The position numbers were made by a program, and so were the translations under genes. Below are positions 6,091 to 7,281 of a stretch of DNA of 7,281 nt, one piece after another. The notes under the pieces are model-generated. The model worked only from the letters and a program-made list of their open reading frames with translations. It searched no databases and was not told the origin of the DNA. Position 1 is the first letter of the stretch; every line of letters begins with the position of its first letter. The stretch is from CBFDBT01 sp965603115. Its GTDB lineage: Bacteria > Pseudomonadota > Alphaproteobacteria > Sphingomonadales > Kordiimonadaceae. The stretch lies in the NCBI GenBank assembly GCA_965603115.1, contig CBFDBT010000139.1, forward strand, positions 1 to 7,281. The letters run 5' to 3'.

Positions 6091-7089
6091 TTAAATCCCG
6101 AAATTGTCCTTGTCTCGAGCTTGCCACATATCATCGGCTAATTTCAAGGCAGCATCAACCGTATCTGCCTTATTCATAGTCTTTAGCGCCACAGCCAAAG
6201 TGCCAACAATAGCCGCCGTTGCATAGTCATCACTAGCAGAACCAGACCATACCGCCTCTAGACGGGCAAGATCGAGCTCTTCATCAACTTCTTGCCGGCT
6301 ATCGCTCGCCAGACGTGGCCAAGCTTCAGCGCCCAGCTCACCATCATGGCAAGTTAAAACTTCAAAAGCCTTGTTGGGTCGACATTCAATTTCACCGCCC
6401 TCACCGCGAAAAACAGCGGAGTGAGGCTGGTTTAATAATTTTGAAGCCATTTGGTGTTTAGGCATAAAGGTCGGGTGAAAAATACCCTGTAATACAACGG
6501 GAGCTTTAAAGGGATTCATCATGCGCGCAACCGTATGGATAGGCGAGCGCAGACCGAGTATATGCTTTAAATCGATAATATGACTAAAAACAGGGCTTAG
6601 ATATTCCAGCGGCAAATAGGCAAAGCCACTTTCTTTAATCGCCGATGCCGCCCCTTCAAGAGACGTGGTCATTGGGAAACCTATTTTAGAGAGGACATCG
6701 CGAGTGTACAAACGTCCGGCGGTGTGTCCCTCGGTGCCGTGCATAAAAACAGACACGCCGGACTTTACCAGCACCAAAGCAGAAAGCAAAAACCAAGGTA
6801 ATTGCTTTTTCTTACCTGCGTAGCTCGACCAGTCCAGGTCAACATGTGGAGCATTTTTAGGTAGTTCAAAGCTTTCCTGTGAAGCTTCGACAAAACCCGC
6901 GATTTCTTCAGCGCTTTCTTCTTTTAAGCGTTGCAGCATTAAAAATGCGCCAAGTTGCTCTGGTGTTACTTGCTCAGCAAGCACCATGGCCATAGCCTCT
7001 TTTGCTTCCTCTTGAGTAAGATCACGTGTTTTGGTTTTGCCGCGCGCTAATATTCGTACAAAGGGGGCAAATGGGTGTTCCTGCTGCAT
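6091..7089 (-). CDS. TrpD2-like protein (glycosyltransferase family 3; anthranilate phosphoribosyltransferase homologue)
   Basis: A 332-residue protein with the fold of anthranilate and nucleoside phosphoribosyltransferases. Residues 8-75 are the helical glycosyltransferase-3 N-domain (LTQEEAKEAMAMVL, TPEQLGAFLMLQRLKEES). The rest is the alpha/beta domain, with FMHGTEGHTAGRLYT (115-129), LGLRSPIHTVARMMNPF (178-194) and FRGEGGEIECRPNK (227-240). Where TrpD has the PRPP-binding GTGGD loop, this has SSYAGKKKQLPW (88-99), and the metal-binding DGLDE region reads GEGGEIE. Both changes are typical of the TrpD2/YbiB branch, so tryptophan synthesis is unlikely. E. coli YbiB has been reported as a nucleic-acid-binding, LexA-regulated protein; the role here is unknown. 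GGAAG (7101-7097) lies 7 nt before the ATG. It sits 57 nt after the membrane-protein gene and one base before the CobB/DsrN-like gene, so the three probably form an operon and it may serve the same cofactor or redox enzyme. Confidence 0.85.
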   Translation of the reverse strand: MQQEHPFAPFVRILARGKTKTRDLTQEEAKEAMAMVLAEQVTPEQLGAFLMLQRLKEESAEEIAGFVEASQESFELPKNAPHVDLDWSSYAGKKKQLPWFLLSALVLVKSGVSVFMHGTEGHTAGRLYTRDVLSKIGFPMTTSLEGAASAIKESGFAYLPLEYLSPVFSHIIDLKHILGLRSPIHTVARMMNPFKAPVVLQGIFHPTFMPKHQMASKLLNQPHSAVFRGEGGEIECRPNKAFEVLTCHDGELGAEAWPRLASDSRQEVDEELDLARLEAVWSGSASDDYATAAIVGTLAVALKTMNKADTVDAALKLADDMWQARDKDNFGI

Positions 7090-7146
7090 CTTAGAGCTTC
7101 CAGTTTATAAAATATGGGATAAATAAAACGTCTTTTAGAGAGAAAT

Positions 7147-7281
7147 TTATTCTTGCTCGATCTTATCATCGGCTAAAGAATTGGGCAAGAATTGTAGATA
7201 GTAAAGTGCCCATACTACAACCAGCATGGCTAAAGCAACACCGCCAAAGCCCAAACCAACTTCATGGATACTTGGGCTATA
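7147..7281 (-). CDS. C-terminal end of a membrane protein, possibly NrfD/PsrC/DsrP-like (truncated by window edge)
   Basis: The minus-strand frame entering from the right edge gives 44 residues before TAA. It starts YSPSIHEVGLGFGGVALAML, continues VVVWALYYLQFLPNSL, and ends in a polar, acidic tail (DDKIEQE). About 22 hydrophobic residues make one clear transmembrane helix with a cytoplasmic or periplasmic tail. The pattern of Y-x-PS-x-x-E before a glycine-rich last helix ending in FLP resembles the C-terminus of NrfD/PsrC/DsrP quinol-interacting subunits. A final helix of another transporter, such as a major-facilitator nitrate carrier, cannot be excluded. It lies 57 nt upstream of the TrpD2-like gene with no evident terminator, so co-transcription is likely. 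That a protein-coding C-terminus is present is well supported; the family is a guess. Confidence 0.6.
   Translation of the reverse strand, partial: YSPSIHEVGLGFGGVALAMLVVVWALYYLQFLPNSLADDKIEQE

Noticed and set aside
6090..6134. Upstream start of the amidase at 6134, adding 15 residues
   Set aside because: The extra residues overlap the 3' end of the TrpD2-like gene, show no family resemblance, and the family normally begins directly before the P-loop. The ATG at 6089, one base after the preceding stop, fits coupling better.
6091..7089. True anthranilate phosphoribosyltransferase (trpD) of tryptophan synthesis
   Set aside because: The GTGGD and DGLDE motifs are absent, and no trp gene lies beside it.

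Overview
The window comes from a Gram-negative bacterium. It has a signal-peptide-bearing TonB-dependent outer-membrane receptor and a lipoprotein whose +2 residue would send it to the outer membrane under the E. coli Lol rule. Base composition is moderate. Gene types and overall style fit a marine or freshwater proteobacterium (alpha or gamma). I cannot place it more closely from sequence alone.

Left part (1-1258, minus strand): the first 419 residues of an Oar-like TonB-dependent receptor with signal peptide, carboxypeptidase-regulatory-like domain, plug and first barrel strands. The gene runs off the left edge. A gap follows (1259-1510) with a good minus-strand promoter candidate for the receptor and a pair of near-identical 14-bp direct repeats 62 bp apart.

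Centre (1511-4635, plus strand): a probable small hypothetical gene (56 residues, own ribosome binding site), then a 977-residue lipoprotein. That protein joins a complete NagZ-type glycoside hydrolase family 3 enzyme (exo-beta-N-acetylglucosaminidase) to a NamZ/DUF1343 domain (exo-beta-N-acetylmuramidase, GH171). One chain therefore appears to carry both activities needed to strip GlcNAc and MurNAc alternately from the non-reducing end of peptidoglycan strands.

Right part (4722-7281, minus strand, convergent with the centre): three genes in one direction. In transcription order they are the C-terminal 44 residues of a membrane protein (possibly NrfD/PsrC/DsrP-like), a TrpD2-type homologue of anthranilate phosphoribosyltransferase without the canonical PRPP motif, and a CobB/DsrN-type glutamine-dependent amidase. 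The last two are separated by one base. No cobalamin gene is visible nearby. The trio looks more like accessory genes of a siroheme-dependent redox enzyme, possibly a reverse dissimilatory sulfite reductase locus beyond the right edge, than part of vitamin B12 synthesis. That reading is inference.

The gap between the two convergent blocks (4636-4721) holds only a short GC-rich hairpin. No tRNA, rRNA, CRISPR array, insertion sequence or phage gene was seen.
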